Part shown: positions 7,171-13,955 of the stretch, piece by piece | How the letters are laid out: each line of letters opens with the position of its first letter | Position numbering within the stretch: position 1 is the stretch's first letter | Source: a virus | Strand: one strand, 5' to 3' | Virus record (IMG/VR): IMGVR_UViG_3300048813_000087 | Coordinates: 1-39,116 of that record | Length of the DNA stretch: 39,116 nt | Program-made: the position numbers and the translations under genes | The notes under the pieces: model-generated | What the model was told of the DNA's origin: nothing | Database searches by the model: none | What the model saw: only the letters and a program-made list of their open reading frames with translations

Positions 7171-7725
7171 TTAAAACGGAACATCATCCACCAGACTCTC
7201 ATCTACAGGCGCAGGATTCCTTGTAAATGCGCTGTCTGTACTCTTTCTCTCATGAGTTACGGTAATTTTAACGCCAGTCTCAGACTTGAACCCTTGTGAT
7301 GTATGAACCTCCGACACCCAATTGTATTGTTTACCTTCATCATTCGGCTCTGTTTCACGGATAACAATACCCGCAATCTTTCCTTTAAATACAATCAAAT
7401 CTTGGTCTGTAGGCATGTTGCTATGTTTTGGCTTGATGTTAAACATATCAAATATAAGTTTCAACATGTTTAATGCACGATGTCTTTTTTTTGCATCTTC
7501 ATCGTGAACTCTTATTTTTTGACTTACTTTTTGATCTTTAAAATCCCCATCAATCAACATCCAGTCAATGTTTATATAATTCATTCCGTTATACAAAACG
7601 CTCATAAATGATTCTATTCTTGCGATGGCTTTGGTATTATCGGGTATCTGCTTAAATGTTTTCGCAAATGCGTCTTCCATGGTTCCCGTTACCTCTCCGA
7701 TTTCGCTTGTCCAGAAATTAGACAT
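7171..7725 (-). CDS. DUF669-type single-strand DNA-binding protein
   Basis: This 184-residue protein begins with a short acidic/polar segment, follows with a beta-rich core (NYINIDWMLIDGDFKDQKVSQ...) and ends with an acidic tail DESLVDDVPF, the hallmark of phage and bacterial SSBs whose C-terminal D-D-(V/I)-P-F peptide recruits partners. The layout fits the DUF669 family, commonly found next to Sak4-type ATPases and RecB-like exonucleases. Its job would be to coat ssDNA in phage recombination and replication. An HNH gene separates it from the ATPase. Confidence 0.85.
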   Translation of the reverse strand: MSNFWTSEIGEVTGTMEDAFAKTFKQIPDNTKAIARIESFMSVLYNGMNYINIDWMLIDGDFKDQKVSQKIRVHDEDAKKRHRALNMLKLIFDMFNIKPKHSNMPTDQDLIVFKGKIAGIVIRETEPNDEGKQYNWVSEVHTSQGFKSETGVKITVTHERKSTDSAFTRNPAPVDESLVDDVPF

Positions 7726-7743
7726 ATTGAATACCTCTTATTA

Positions 7744-8427
7744 TTAAACATGTTTCCATGTTTTGTTATATTTTATGCTCTCTACAAAATGTACAGGAAG
7801 ATTTAAACTTCTTGCAATTAATGTAGGGCTGCTAATATTTTTAAGTAGTTTTTTTACTAATATGACAACTTCTTCTTTAACTTTAGTTCTAAAATGATCC
7901 TCTCCCTTTGGCAAGTTATCCCGTCCTTTTTTTATTTTATCTAAATTATTATCTAGTGCAGTTCCTAAAAACAAATGATCTACATTTACACATTTTGGAT
8001 TATCACAATGATGACAAATCAACATGCCTTTAGGTATTTTTCCATTTTTTAATTCATAAGCATAACGGTGCGCCTTTACTTGTATTGATTTTTTCAAGCT
8101 AAACATTCCATAACCCCATACGCATAACTTATCAGTCCATTCATGACATCCATTTTGGATATTTATTTTTATTTTTGAATTAAATCTATCAATTTCAGAC
8201 ATATCTCTAATTGTTTTTTTGGGATAACCATATCTTTTAAGATGACGATAATGTTTATCGCAGTATCCTTTTGATACATGATCTCTATTGCATCCTTCAA
8301 AAGTACATAAATCTGGATATATTTTTTTCAAAATTATATTTTCTGATATCATTTTGTTATAATGGGATATACAGAATCCTTGCGCCCTATGCTTGTTAAT
8401 GCATCCTTGCATAGAACAAAAGTTCAT
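7744..8427 (-). CDS. HNH homing endonuclease with N-terminal zinc fingers
   Basis: A 227-residue protein. Two N-terminal repeats of a C-x4-C-x(n)-G-(F/Y)-C-x2-H-Y finger cover residues 4-60, with the HNH core at about 118-155 (AHR at 119-121, CHHC 138-141, C-x-N-x-D-H ending at H151, then LFLGT). A C-terminal helix-turn-helix-like tail ends in TWKHV. The same WKH ending is seen in the HNH protein at 1780-2478. It sits between the ATPase and SSB genes and overlaps the former as ATGA, the usual placement of a free-standing homing endonuclease in an essential module. Confidence 0.9.
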   Translation of the reverse strand: MNFCSMQGCINKHRAQGFCISHYNKMISENIILKKIYPDLCTFEGCNRDHVSKGYCDKHYRHLKRYGYPKKTIRDMSEIDRFNSKIKINIQNGCHEWTDKLCVWGYGMFSLKKSIQVKAHRYAYELKNGKIPKGMLICHHCDNPKCVNVDHLFLGTALDNNLDKIKKGRDNLPKGEDHFRTKVKEEVVILVKKLLKNISSPTLIARSLNLPVHFVESIKYNKTWKHV

Positions 8428-9107
8428 GCTGCTTTCTCCTTTTTGTTAACTTCCTGTAAATTTGGGCCATTATAATATTCATCGATAATATTTCTTACCT
8501 TCTGTAAATCATTATCGATATACACTTCTTCAAACATTCCCATTGGGGTTTTTGCAACATGCAAACCATCATTTTGAGTTAGAAAAGAATAGTGACCATC
8601 AACAATCTGGGTGTGTAAGACAATCGTAGACCTCTCAGCCAGACCCACGTAGTCAGCAGTCATCTTTCCAACAGTCTTTGGCTTAATCATACCCGCGTGG
8701 TCTTTCTCCGTATGGCACAAGAGATAACAGTACAAGTCATCCCTGAAGTTTTGGCATATATCCATAATGTTAAAAACATTCGAACCCATATCCGTAAACT
8801 TGTCGTAGCCTTTTTCTCGGCAACGATGCATGAATTCATTGTTCATCAAAAATGAAAAGTCATCGATTACAATGCTTTTAATATCCGGCCTACGTTCATT
8901 AATAGCCTTTAAATAAGGCATTATTCGCCTATAATCATCCGTATCAAGAAAGTTTTTATTTTCTTCGTTATACATCTTTTTATAGCCCCTAAAAGGTAGG
9001 GGCTTATTCAGAACATTAATGATAAATGTTTCATCAGGATTTAGATTGCGAAGTGAAGTGGATTTTCCAGTGCCACTTTCACCAAGAATTACTACAACAT
9101 TACTCAT
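8424..9107 (-). CDS. AAA_24 / Sak4-like recombination ATPase
   Basis: This 227-residue RecA-fold NTPase has Walker A GESGTGKST at 9-17 and Walker B SIVIDDF at about 78-84, followed by a sensor-like LLCHTEKD. Family AAA_24 includes phage Sak4-type single-strand annealing proteins. Next to a DUF669 SSB and a RecB-like protein, it probably drives annealing of ssDNA during replication and recombination. It starts 2 nt after the upstream gene. The C-terminal lysine/glutamate tail is typical. Confidence 0.88.
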   Translation of the reverse strand: MSNVVVILGESGTGKSTSLRNLNPDETFIINVLNKPLPFRGYKKMYNEENKNFLDTDDYRRIMPYLKAINERRPDIKSIVIDDFSFLMNNEFMHRCREKGYDKFTDMGSNVFNIMDICQNFRDDLYCYLLCHTEKDHAGMIKPKTVGKMTADYVGLAERSTIVLHTQIVDGHYSFLTQNDGLHVAKTPMGMFEEVYIDNDLQKVRNIIDEYYNGPNLQEVNKKEKAA

Positions 9108-9108
9108 G

Positions 9109-9570
9109 TTAAACTCTCCCTTTAATATTTACGCTTGCTTTCCCTGCTTTCTTATCAATCAAATCAATTAATTGCTCACGAACCTCTTGTGGAGCTTCAT
9201 TAAATTTTGACTCGAAAAGTTTTTTATCTATTGTGTATGATACTGATTTCTTAATAGGATTAAACTTTTTCGGTATATTGTATTCACCTGTCTCATAAAG
9301 CTTTTTGTTAAGCGAATAAATGCATGGCGTACGTACTTCAATCTTCCATGTATGGAAGTCATATGTCGATTGACCTTCCTTCTGATGACCAAACGCTGAA
9401 ATAATATTTTCAGTTAATTCTTCTTTCTTAACTAGAAGTTTTGATATCTTTTTGTTAACACTTTCAAGCTCTTGTATATTGCAAGTTAGGAAGTGATCGT
9501 GATCGTCTTGTTGTTGCATCCATGCTCCATCATTAAAATCTTGTTCCATTGAATCTGTATAATGTTGCAT
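9109..9570 (-). CDS. First gene of leftward operon, conserved early protein
   Basis: A 153-residue protein with a coiled-coil-like middle (about residues 25-55) and a basic C-terminus. I place the start at 9570 because GAGG lies 6 nt upstream; a longer frame to 9630 would run through the leftward promoter. Phages with a Sak4-type ATPase often have a protein of this size and character just upstream. It may be an accessory DNA-binding factor, but I have no firm family. Confidence 0.8.
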   Translation of the reverse strand: MQHYTDSMEQDFNDGAWMQQQDDHDHFLTCNIQELESVNKKISKLLVKKEELTENIISAFGHQKEGQSTYDFHTWKIEVRTPCIYSLNKKLYETGEYNIPKKFNPIKKSVSYTIDKKLFESKFNEAPQEVREQLIDLIDKKAGKASVNIKGRV

Positions 9571-9621
9571 AATAACCTCATTTACTATATTTAGTCTACG
9601 TTCGTTATTGAACGTGAATAC

Positions 9622-9651
9622 ATAATACATTATTCAATTGACGTAAGTCAA
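9622..9651 (-). promoter_or_regulatory. Leftward early promoter
   Basis: TTGACT (9646-9651 read on the minus strand), an 18-nt spacer and TATTAT (9622-9627). The -35 box is one arm of the palindrome at 9637-9652, so a bound repressor or Cro would block it. It would drive the whole left arm. Confidence 0.6.
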
Positions 9652-9652
9652 T
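9637..9652. promoter_or_regulatory. Operator palindrome shared by divergent promoters
   Basis: ATTGAC-GTAA-GTCAAT. Each arm contains the -35 TTGAC of one of two back-to-back promoters, so one bound dimer would shut both. The nearest candidate binder is the Cro-like protein encoded at 9695. Confidence 0.6.
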
Positions 9653-9667
9653 AGATTGATGTAATAT
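9639..9667 (+). promoter_or_regulatory. Rightward early promoter
   Basis: TTGACG (9639-9644), exactly 17 nt, TAATAT (9662-9667). Close to the sigma70 consensus. The start of the Cro-like gene follows 28 nt later with GAGG as its ribosome site. Confidence 0.7.
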
Positions 9668-9694
9668 TATTTAAAATAAATGATGAGGTTTTTT

Positions 9695-9895
9695 ATGACA
9701 CCAGATGAAGTTTTAAATTTATTTAAAACAAAGTATAAGTTTTCTAAAGTATGTAAGATGTCTTCGAGTAGCTTATTAAATTGGGTTAATAAAGGCTCGG
9801 TTCCTTTTGTGTCTCAAAAAAAAATAGAACTTGCAACGCATGGTTTACTTAAAGCAACATGGGAAGACAGTTATGAAGCGCGAACTAAGGGATGA
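9695..9895 (+). CDS. Cro-like HTH regulator
   Basis: A 66-residue protein, mainly a helix-turn-helix: VCKMSSSSLLNWVNKG as the turn and recognition helix, then VPFVSQKKIELAT, the pattern of Cro/YdaS-type phage repressors. The start at 9695 follows GAGG at 7 nt; an ATG five codons upstream would include the ribosome site. It is the first rightward gene after the divergent promoter and probably binds the 9637-9652 palindrome to tune both operons. No CI-like partner is in the window. Confidence 0.85.
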   Translation: MTPDEVLNLFKTKYKFSKVCKMSSSSLLNWVNKGSVPFVSQKKIELATHGLLKATWEDSYEARTKG

Positions 9896-10049
9896 TTTAA
9901 TGATATTAGAGGGAATGATGAGGGCGTTTGGGTTTTTCTTGGAACAGCCTCAGTTTGACTGCTTTGATAATATGCATGAAATATTTTCTTCACTTTCAGA
10001 AGAACTATTAAAAAAGGAACTTTATGAATCTTGCGGAAAAAGCAATTGA
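9873..10049 (+). CDS. Small protein after the Cro-like gene
   Basis: 58 residues from the ATG at 9873 (GGGAAG upstream). An in-frame ATG at 9900, 4 nt past the cro stop and preceded by AAGGG, is an equally good start giving 49 residues. Helical, with aromatic FGFF and QPQFDCFDN segments. Family not recognised; its place suggests a role in early regulation or replication. Confidence 0.65.
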   Translation: MKRELRDDLMILEGMMRAFGFFLEQPQFDCFDNMHEIFSSLSEELLKKELYESCGKSN

Positions 10050-10182
10050 ACTTGCTAGCAAATTAGCCAATTCATTTTATGATCGTGAGCCGGAAAGACC
10101 TGTTTTCTTCACGGCCACAGAGCTAGACTTAATTGAGAAATGGTTGATGGATATGGTTGTGTATGAATTAATGAAAGATTGA
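10024..10182 (+). CDS. 52-residue helical protein
   Basis: Starts with MNLAEKAIELASKLA after AAGGAAC, overlapping the end of the previous gene. Predominantly helical and acidic, with no known motif. It ends just before the leader of the initiator gene. Confidence 0.65.
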   Translation: MNLAEKAIELASKLANSFYDREPERPVFFTATELDLIEKWLMDMVVYELMKD

Positions 10183-10200
10183 ACTATAATCTAGAAAGCG

Positions 10201-10219
10201 TGAAGGCATCCTGCCTTCA
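10201..10219 (+). other. Hairpin in the initiator leader
   Basis: A perfect 8-bp stem TGAAGGCA/TGCCTTCA with a TCC loop stands about 100 nt before the initiator start. A TATAAT lies just upstream (10185-10190) without a convincing -35. No T tract follows, so this is not a terminator. It could be an attenuator, a protein site or an RNA-stability element. Confidence 0.5.
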
Positions 10220-10322
10220 GTCACAAATGAATACCCACCGACCAAAGTTGTTATTCATTTATTTTAAATACATCACAACACGCCATAAGGTCGCATTGGC
10301 TGATTCACACAGGAAGTATATC

Positions 10323-11135
10323 ATGTCTCAACATCATTTCAATATTAAAATTGCTCAATTGTATAGTGTTGAAGAAGCAATATTTTTAAATAACCTTGAA
10401 TTTTGGACAAGACACAATCAAGCAAACCACACGAATTTTCATAAAGGCCGCTATTGGACTTACAATTCTCGCGAAGCTTACACAAAATTGTTCCCTTATT
10501 GGTCTGCTGATCAAATCAAAAGAATCATTCAAAAATGTATATCAAATAAACTTATAGAAAAAGATTGTTTCAACAAAAACCCATACGATCGAACGAGTTG
10601 GTACTCACTTACAAATGAGGCAATTTTGTTGCTTGGAATGGAGTCAAATACCTTTCAATCCCTTGTAGAATCGACTGGGCGAAATCGCCCAATCGACTGG
10701 GCGACCCAATCCGCCTCATTGGGCGAAATCGCCCAACCTATACCATATATAAAACCAGATGAAAAACCAATTATTAATACTACCCCCCTACCCCCCAAGC
10801 CCGAAGATCCTAAAAAAGTCGAGGCGGTAAAAAAAGTAACCTCTCTTTCTCTTGAAGATCTAAAAGCCTCCAACCCTCATGACATCCCAGATGAGCATCT
10901 TTTAGATTGGCTCAGTTATCGAAAAAAGCCTATAACCCTATTATTTTGGGAGGAAATGAATAAAACGTTATCAACGTTAGCTTCTAAAGGAATATATCCA
11001 GAGGAAGCTTTTACGGCAATGCTGAAAAACAGATGGGGCGGAATTGAAGAGCGATATTTTGAGAAAGATATCGAATATAAAAACAAAAAACGTTCTGCGT
11101 ATAAAAACACAGTTGAATCAGTAATGAGGGCGTAA
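10323..11135 (+). CDS. Lambda O-like replication initiator
   Basis: A 270-residue protein. I start at the ATG at 10323, behind AGGA, rather than an upstream TTG. Residues 1-105 look like a winged-helix DNA-binding domain (AQLYSVEEAIFLNNLEFW; YWTYNSREAYTKLFPYWS, then a helix and a hairpin). A proline-rich flexible linker (about 120-170) and a C-terminal helical domain (LEDLKASNPHDIPDEHL) follow. The linker-coding DNA carries the iteron/palindrome cluster at 10669-10736, as the lambda origin lies within O. The protein would bind its own gene, melt the origin and pass it to the helicase loader encoded next. Confidence 0.85.
   Translation: MSQHHFNIKIAQLYSVEEAIFLNNLEFWTRHNQANHTNFHKGRYWTYNSREAYTKLFPYWSADQIKRIIQKCISNKLIEKDCFNKNPYDRTSWYSLTNEAILLLGMESNTFQSLVESTGRNRPIDWATQSASLGEIAQPIPYIKPDEKPIINTTPLPPKPEDPKKVEAVKKVTSLSLEDLKASNPHDIPDEHLLDWLSYRKKPITLLFWEEMNKTLSTLASKGIYPEEAFTAMLKNRWGGIEERYFEKDIEYKNKKRSAYKNTVESVMRA
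10669..10736. other. Predicted replication origin (iterons)
   Basis: Two direct repeats AATCGACTGGGCGA (10669-10682, 10691-10704) are 22 bp apart, about two helical turns. Two palindromes TGGGCGA-AA-TCGCCCA (10676-10691, 10720-10735) overlap or follow them. An AT-rich tract (10737-10785) comes next as a possible unwinding element. Its position inside the initiator gene matches lambdoid origins. Confidence 0.7.
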
Positions 11136-11137
11136 GC

Positions 11138-11812
11138 ATGAAATCTTTCAAAGAAATTTACAGCCCTCATGTTTTTGAATCAAGAAGCGAAGAGAAGTCA
11201 AAGGAATATGAAGACAATCCTCAAGTAGTTAATTTGATTAATAAGTTATTTATTTTTTTCTTCTCAATATTTCCAGCGTTCGATCAACAATATTCTGAAG
11301 AATCAAAGTTAAGACTTGCTAAAACCCAATGGGTAAAGGCTTTTGTTGATGCTGGGATATTGGCAAGAGATCAAGTCGAATACGGTGTTAAAAAATGCAG
11401 AGAATCAAAATATCCAAATGTTCCCATGATTGCGCAATTTATCGAATGGTGCAAGCCAACTCCCGAACAACTTAACCTTAAGTCTGCGCGTGATGCCTAC
11501 AAGGAAGCTTGCGAAAACTCACACCCAAGCGCGGAAAAGAAGTGGAGCCATGAAACAGTTGTCTATGCGTGGAATAAATGCGGTTCTTATTTTTTGACAC
11601 ATGAACCTGAAAAACTGTCTTACCCATACTTCAAACAATTTTATGACGAAGCAATAAGCCTTTTCATTAACAAGAAAATGCCAAAGACAATTGCAGAAGA
11701 CAATAAAATTGAAAACAGAGGCGATATATCATCAATTCAAATAAAAGATGAGTTTAAAAAAATTAGTGGTCGTGAAGAAGCAATGAAGATAATGCGCCAA
11801 TATTTAAAATAA
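11138..11812 (+). CDS. Lambda P-like helicase loader
   Basis: This 224-residue protein has the pattern of phage replication protein P: FPAFDQQY, then a WVKAFVDAGI helix, YPNVPMIAQFIEWC near the middle, and WSHETVVYAWNKCGSYFL followed by SYPYFKQFYDEA. It would bring the host DnaB helicase to the initiator-melted origin. It follows the initiator by 2 nt with GAGGG as its ribosome site, so the two are one unit. It is the last rightward gene before the opposing small-gene operon. Confidence 0.85.
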   Translation: MKSFKEIYSPHVFESRSEEKSKEYEDNPQVVNLINKLFIFFFSIFPAFDQQYSEESKLRLAKTQWVKAFVDAGILARDQVEYGVKKCRESKYPNVPMIAQFIEWCKPTPEQLNLKSARDAYKEACENSHPSAEKKWSHETVVYAWNKCGSYFLTHEPEKLSYPYFKQFYDEAISLFINKKMPKTIAEDNKIENRGDISSIQIKDEFKKISGREEAMKIMRQYLK

Positions 11813-11813
11813 A

Positions 11814-11846
11814 TCCCATGCAGTCAATTTTATTTGATATATGGGA
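11814..11846 (-). terminator. Possible leftward terminator
   Basis: TCCCAT/ATGGGA outer and TCAA/TTGA inner pairings form an interrupted hairpin. On the minus strand it is followed by TTTATTTT. It lies between convergent operons and could end the small-gene operon. Confidence 0.4.
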
Positions 11847-11907
11847 AATGACATAAGCTTAATATTATCGTGCAACCATCGAAGGATTTAATGGGTAGGA
11901 TTTGAAG

Positions 11908-12078
11908 TTAACGTCCTAGAAGGTAAAGGATTGAGATTGATGCGGCAAATCCAAGCATGAAACTTTCGATGACGTTCAATCCAAGATGGGGGCAAATTAT
12001 AGTTGATATAAGAATGTTAGCTACGAAAAACGGCATGATAAGCCTTGTATTTTGGTGTTTGGCTGGTATTATACGCAT
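11908..12078 (-). CDS. 56-residue two-helix membrane protein
   Basis: Starting at the ATG at 12078, the protein has a basic N-terminus (MRIIPAKHQNTR) and two hydrophobic stretches (IMPFFVANILISTII; ESFMLGFAASISILYLL) separated by a short polar turn: a two-pass inner-membrane protein with the N-terminus inside. The ribosome site GGAGG overlaps an 11-bp inverted repeat (12075-12085/12132-12142), suggesting translational control. An opposing 49-codon + frame at 11957-12106 is less likely. Function unknown. Confidence 0.6.
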   Translation of the reverse strand: MRIIPAKHQNTRLIMPFFVANILISTIICPHLGLNVIESFMLGFAASISILYLLGR

Positions 12079-12164
12079 GCCTCCATACCTTTTTAACTAT
12101 GTTTAGTCGACAATATTCCAATTGGTAAGCGTGGAGGCATGCCGGAATCCTTGAGTTCCGGCAT
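12075..12164 (-). promoter_or_regulatory. RBS-sequestering mRNA helices
   Basis: The arm at 12075-12085 covers the GGAGG and ATG of the membrane-protein gene and pairs perfectly over 11 bp with 12132-12142. A second hairpin (12139-12147/12156-12164, 9 bp) shares four bases with the masking arm. The layout suggests a translation switch. Confidence 0.5.
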
Positions 12165-12190
12165 TAATACTAAAAATGTACTACTGAAGA

Positions 12191-12427
12191 CTAAATTAGT
12201 ATTTTGTTACAGTCGCAACATTCAGCTTCCACGCACGACTCTTCAATCTCTCCATCGATTGAAATTTCATACTTTTTTGTGTCATGATCGCAGTAGTTTT
12301 CGATCATCGAACGAAGTTTCTTATTTACTGAAATAGTAAAACATGAGTAGGGAGTTACGTCGCCAGAAATCATATGCTTTACACAACGCTTAATTTCCTG
12401 AAGCTCTTCTTTAGTGAAGTCATTCAT
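12191..12427 (-). CDS. MNDFTKEEL-family small protein, copy 2
   Basis: This 78-residue protein shares MNDFTKEEL, then a helical region ending RSMIENYC, and a cysteine-rich tail (C-x4-CCDC) with the copies at 2475 and 12420. It joins its upstream paralogue by the 8-bp ATGAATGA stop/start overlap, so the two arose by duplication in place or by cassette gain. Possible zinc site in the tail; function unknown. Confidence 0.8.
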   Translation of the reverse strand: MNDFTKEELQEIKRCVKHMISGDVTPYSCFTISVNKKLRSMIENYCDHDTKKYEISIDGEIEESCVEAECCDCNKILI

Positions 12428-12623
12428 AATACATCGCCCCGCAAGATTTACATTTTTTAGGAGGATTTGAACGCGGATATGCGCCTGTTACAATCTTCTG
12501 ATGTTGACATTCTGAATAGCGGTCGATTAGGGATTCTACCTTTTCAAGTAATTCATTATCCCACCCGCTTTCCTGAAGACAGCCATAAATCTCTTTTAGC
12601 TCTTCTTTAGTAAAGTCATTCAT
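12420..12623 (-). CDS. MNDFTKEEL-family small protein, copy 3
   Basis: I start at 12623 because the paralogues begin MNDFTKEEL there and the frame upstream adds only five unrelated residues. It has 67 residues: a helical N-terminal half (VESLIDRYSEC) and a C-terminal CKSCG knuckle. It overlaps both neighbours by ATGAATGA. Function unknown. Confidence 0.8.
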   Translation of the reverse strand: MNDFTKEELKEIYGCLQESGWDNELLEKVESLIDRYSECQHQKIVTGAYPRSNPPKKCKSCGAMYYE

Positions 12624-12792
12624 TTTTATCCAACCCATCCCTTAAAAATTTTATTTTATATTGAAGATTTCTATCTGACTGTAACTGTTTACCTCCTTGT
12701 TCTTCTAGATTTAAAAAATAACAATCTATATAAAATAAAATCATGTCTAATTCATGAACGCTAAAGTAATTAATGTTTTCTTCGTCATTCAT
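12616..12792 (-). CDS. 58-residue small protein (MNDEEN)
   Basis: A frame of 58 codons bridging what would otherwise be a gene gap. Acidic and helical with an aromatic middle (MILFYIDCYFLNLEEQ). Both ends form the ATGAATGA overlap with the neighbours, which strongly argues that it is translated. Confidence 0.75.
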   Translation of the reverse strand: MNDEENINYFSVHELDMILFYIDCYFLNLEEQGGKQLQSDRNLQYKIKFLRDGLDKNE

Positions 12793-12973
12793 CTTTCGTA
12801 TGCCCTACATAATGTTTTATTCCCTTCTCCGCAAGATTTAAACTGTAATGCATTTGATCAAATCCTATATCTGCAAGAATCATTTCAATATTATCTCCAA
12901 TTTTAAGAACGCCACCACGTACAAGACATTTAAAATCCTCTTCGTCTAACTTGATATATTTTTTGTCATTCAT
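12785..12973 (-). CDS. 62-residue small protein (MNDKKY)
   Basis: A 62-residue soluble protein (LDEEDFKCLVRGGVL...). It is linked on both sides by ATGAATGA. No motif recognised; similar short proteins with a central LVRGG segment occur in phage early regions. Confidence 0.75.
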   Translation of the reverse strand: MNDKKYIKLDEEDFKCLVRGGVLKIGDNIEMILADIGFDQMHYSLNLAEKGIKHYVGHTKDE

Positions 12974-13337
12974 CTTTTACCGCCTCATCAAATGAAAATG
13001 CGTTAAATATTTTACCATCATCGAACAATACTGGGACAGGGTTTAACTTAAAAAGTCCATATCCTGTATAATCGCAAGGTGTGCCTTGTATCATTTTCTT
13101 ACATTCAAATGCTTTTTGAGATTGTTTTTTTGGTATAAAACGTCCAATGCATTCGACAGCGATTGATGTTTTGGCTGTTTCTTCTAAAACTCCAACGTCA
13201 ATAAAGTCTTGTGCTGTTTGCACAGTCTTACATATCGGACAAACAAAACGCCAATTCTTCGCTTCTTTGCCAAATAATTTAGATGCTTTTTCATGCCACT
13301 CGTGCAGAGGGATGGCTTGTAATTTTTCTTTACTCAC
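12966..13337 (-). CDS. VVA0879-family protein
   Basis: A 123-residue protein beginning at the GTG at 13337 (GGAG ten bases upstream, 8-nt overlap with the previous stop). It has HEWHEKASKLFG, NWRFVCPICKTVQ with a CPIC knuckle, a conserved VECIGR, PCDYTGYGLFKLNP, and FSFDEA at the end. These match the phage VVA0879 family, a zinc-containing protein of unknown role found in many phage small-gene operons. Confidence 0.8.
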   Translation of the reverse strand: MSKEKLQAIPLHEWHEKASKLFGKEAKNWRFVCPICKTVQTAQDFIDVGVLEETAKTSIAVECIGRFIPKKQSQKAFECKKMIQGTPCDYTGYGLFKLNPVPVLFDDGKIFNAFSFDEAVKDE

Positions 13338-13542
13338 TCTTAACCCACTCCCCAAATGTTGTGTTTATGTGTTGCTGCATGCGGTGATAGGCTGCAAGTT
13401 GTCCTTCATATTCTTGTTTGTCTTGGCATGTTCTGTATTTTTCTCCATTACAAACATCTTCCCAATAGTCAATCCTATGCTGAACCCAGTCTTTAAGGTC
13501 TTGTATTTTTTCATCTTGCAACCCGTGTATTTTCTTATCCAC
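13330..13542 (-). CDS. 70-residue helical protein
   Basis: Begins with GTG at 13542 behind GAGGAG at 7 nt. Highly helical and charged (LQDEKIQDLKDWVQHRIDYW), likely a coiled coil or a small DNA-associated protein. Unknown family. Confidence 0.75.
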   Translation of the reverse strand: MDKKIHGLQDEKIQDLKDWVQHRIDYWEDVCNGEKYRTCQDKQEYEGQLAAYHRMQQHINTTFGEWVKSE

Positions 13543-13543
13543 G

Positions 13544-13750
13544 TTAACTCCTCATATTTTCAAGTAAATCATTAATCGCTTCTTTTTCAGTACAACCTTC
13601 TCCGGTCGGATTATAAGAAGGCGTCTCATAATCTATCGGGGTAGGATCGTAATCTTCGAGTGTTGCAATCCAAGGGCAACATCCCCAGAAGGCGCGTTCT
13701 GTATCGTACTGAACGTGGATCGTTTCACCGTTTATTTTGTGTATATTCAT
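13544..13750 (-). CDS. HicB-like small protein
   Basis: This 68-residue protein has the layout of a HicB-type fold: strands around IHVQYD and GCCPWIATLEDYD, then NPTGEGCTEKEAINDLL, the G-x-G-x-T-x-x-E-A helix of HicB-like antitoxins. No HicA partner is adjacent, so it is more likely an orphan phage HicB-like protein than a toxin-antitoxin system. GGAGAG precedes the ATG. Confidence 0.75.
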   Translation of the reverse strand: MNIHKINGETIHVQYDTERAFWGCCPWIATLEDYDPTPIDYETPSYNPTGEGCTEKEAINDLLENMRS

Positions 13751-13751
13751 G

Positions 13752-13955
13752 TTAACGCTCTCCGTTTTGCATCTTGTCTGTTATGTATTCAATGGCTGCT
13801 TCGCGTGCTTGTTGTTCGGTGCCATACCAACTATCGCTTTGATAATATGTTTTGTGTTTTATTATCGTATAACCAAATATTAAAATATTTTTACCTTCTC
13901 TCATTGTTATTGCTTTATCTATATAAAACTCAATATCTTCATATTTTTCTTTCAT
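13752..13955 (-). CDS. 67-residue small phage protein
   Basis: Contains SDSWYGTEQQAREAAIEYI, a pattern of short alpha/beta phage proteins with a final helix. Overlaps the upstream gene as ATGA; the ribosome site is weak, so translation is probably coupled. Function unknown. Confidence 0.75.
   Translation of the reverse strand: MKEKYEDIEFYIDKAITMREGKNILIFGYTIIKHKTYYQSDSWYGTEQQAREAAIEYITDKMQNGER

Noticed and set aside
10201-10219. Terminator between the small genes and the initiator
   Set aside because: The hairpin is perfect but no T tract follows on either strand.
11957-12106. A 49-codon rightward frame opposite the small membrane-protein gene
   Set aside because: The ribosome site is poor, the composition is less protein-like and all neighbours up to 15.15 kb run leftward. 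The minus frame has a signal-like two-helix pattern and GGAGG.
13544-13750. HicAB toxin-antitoxin system
   Set aside because: Only the HicB-like half is visible. Neither neighbour looks like a HicA toxin.
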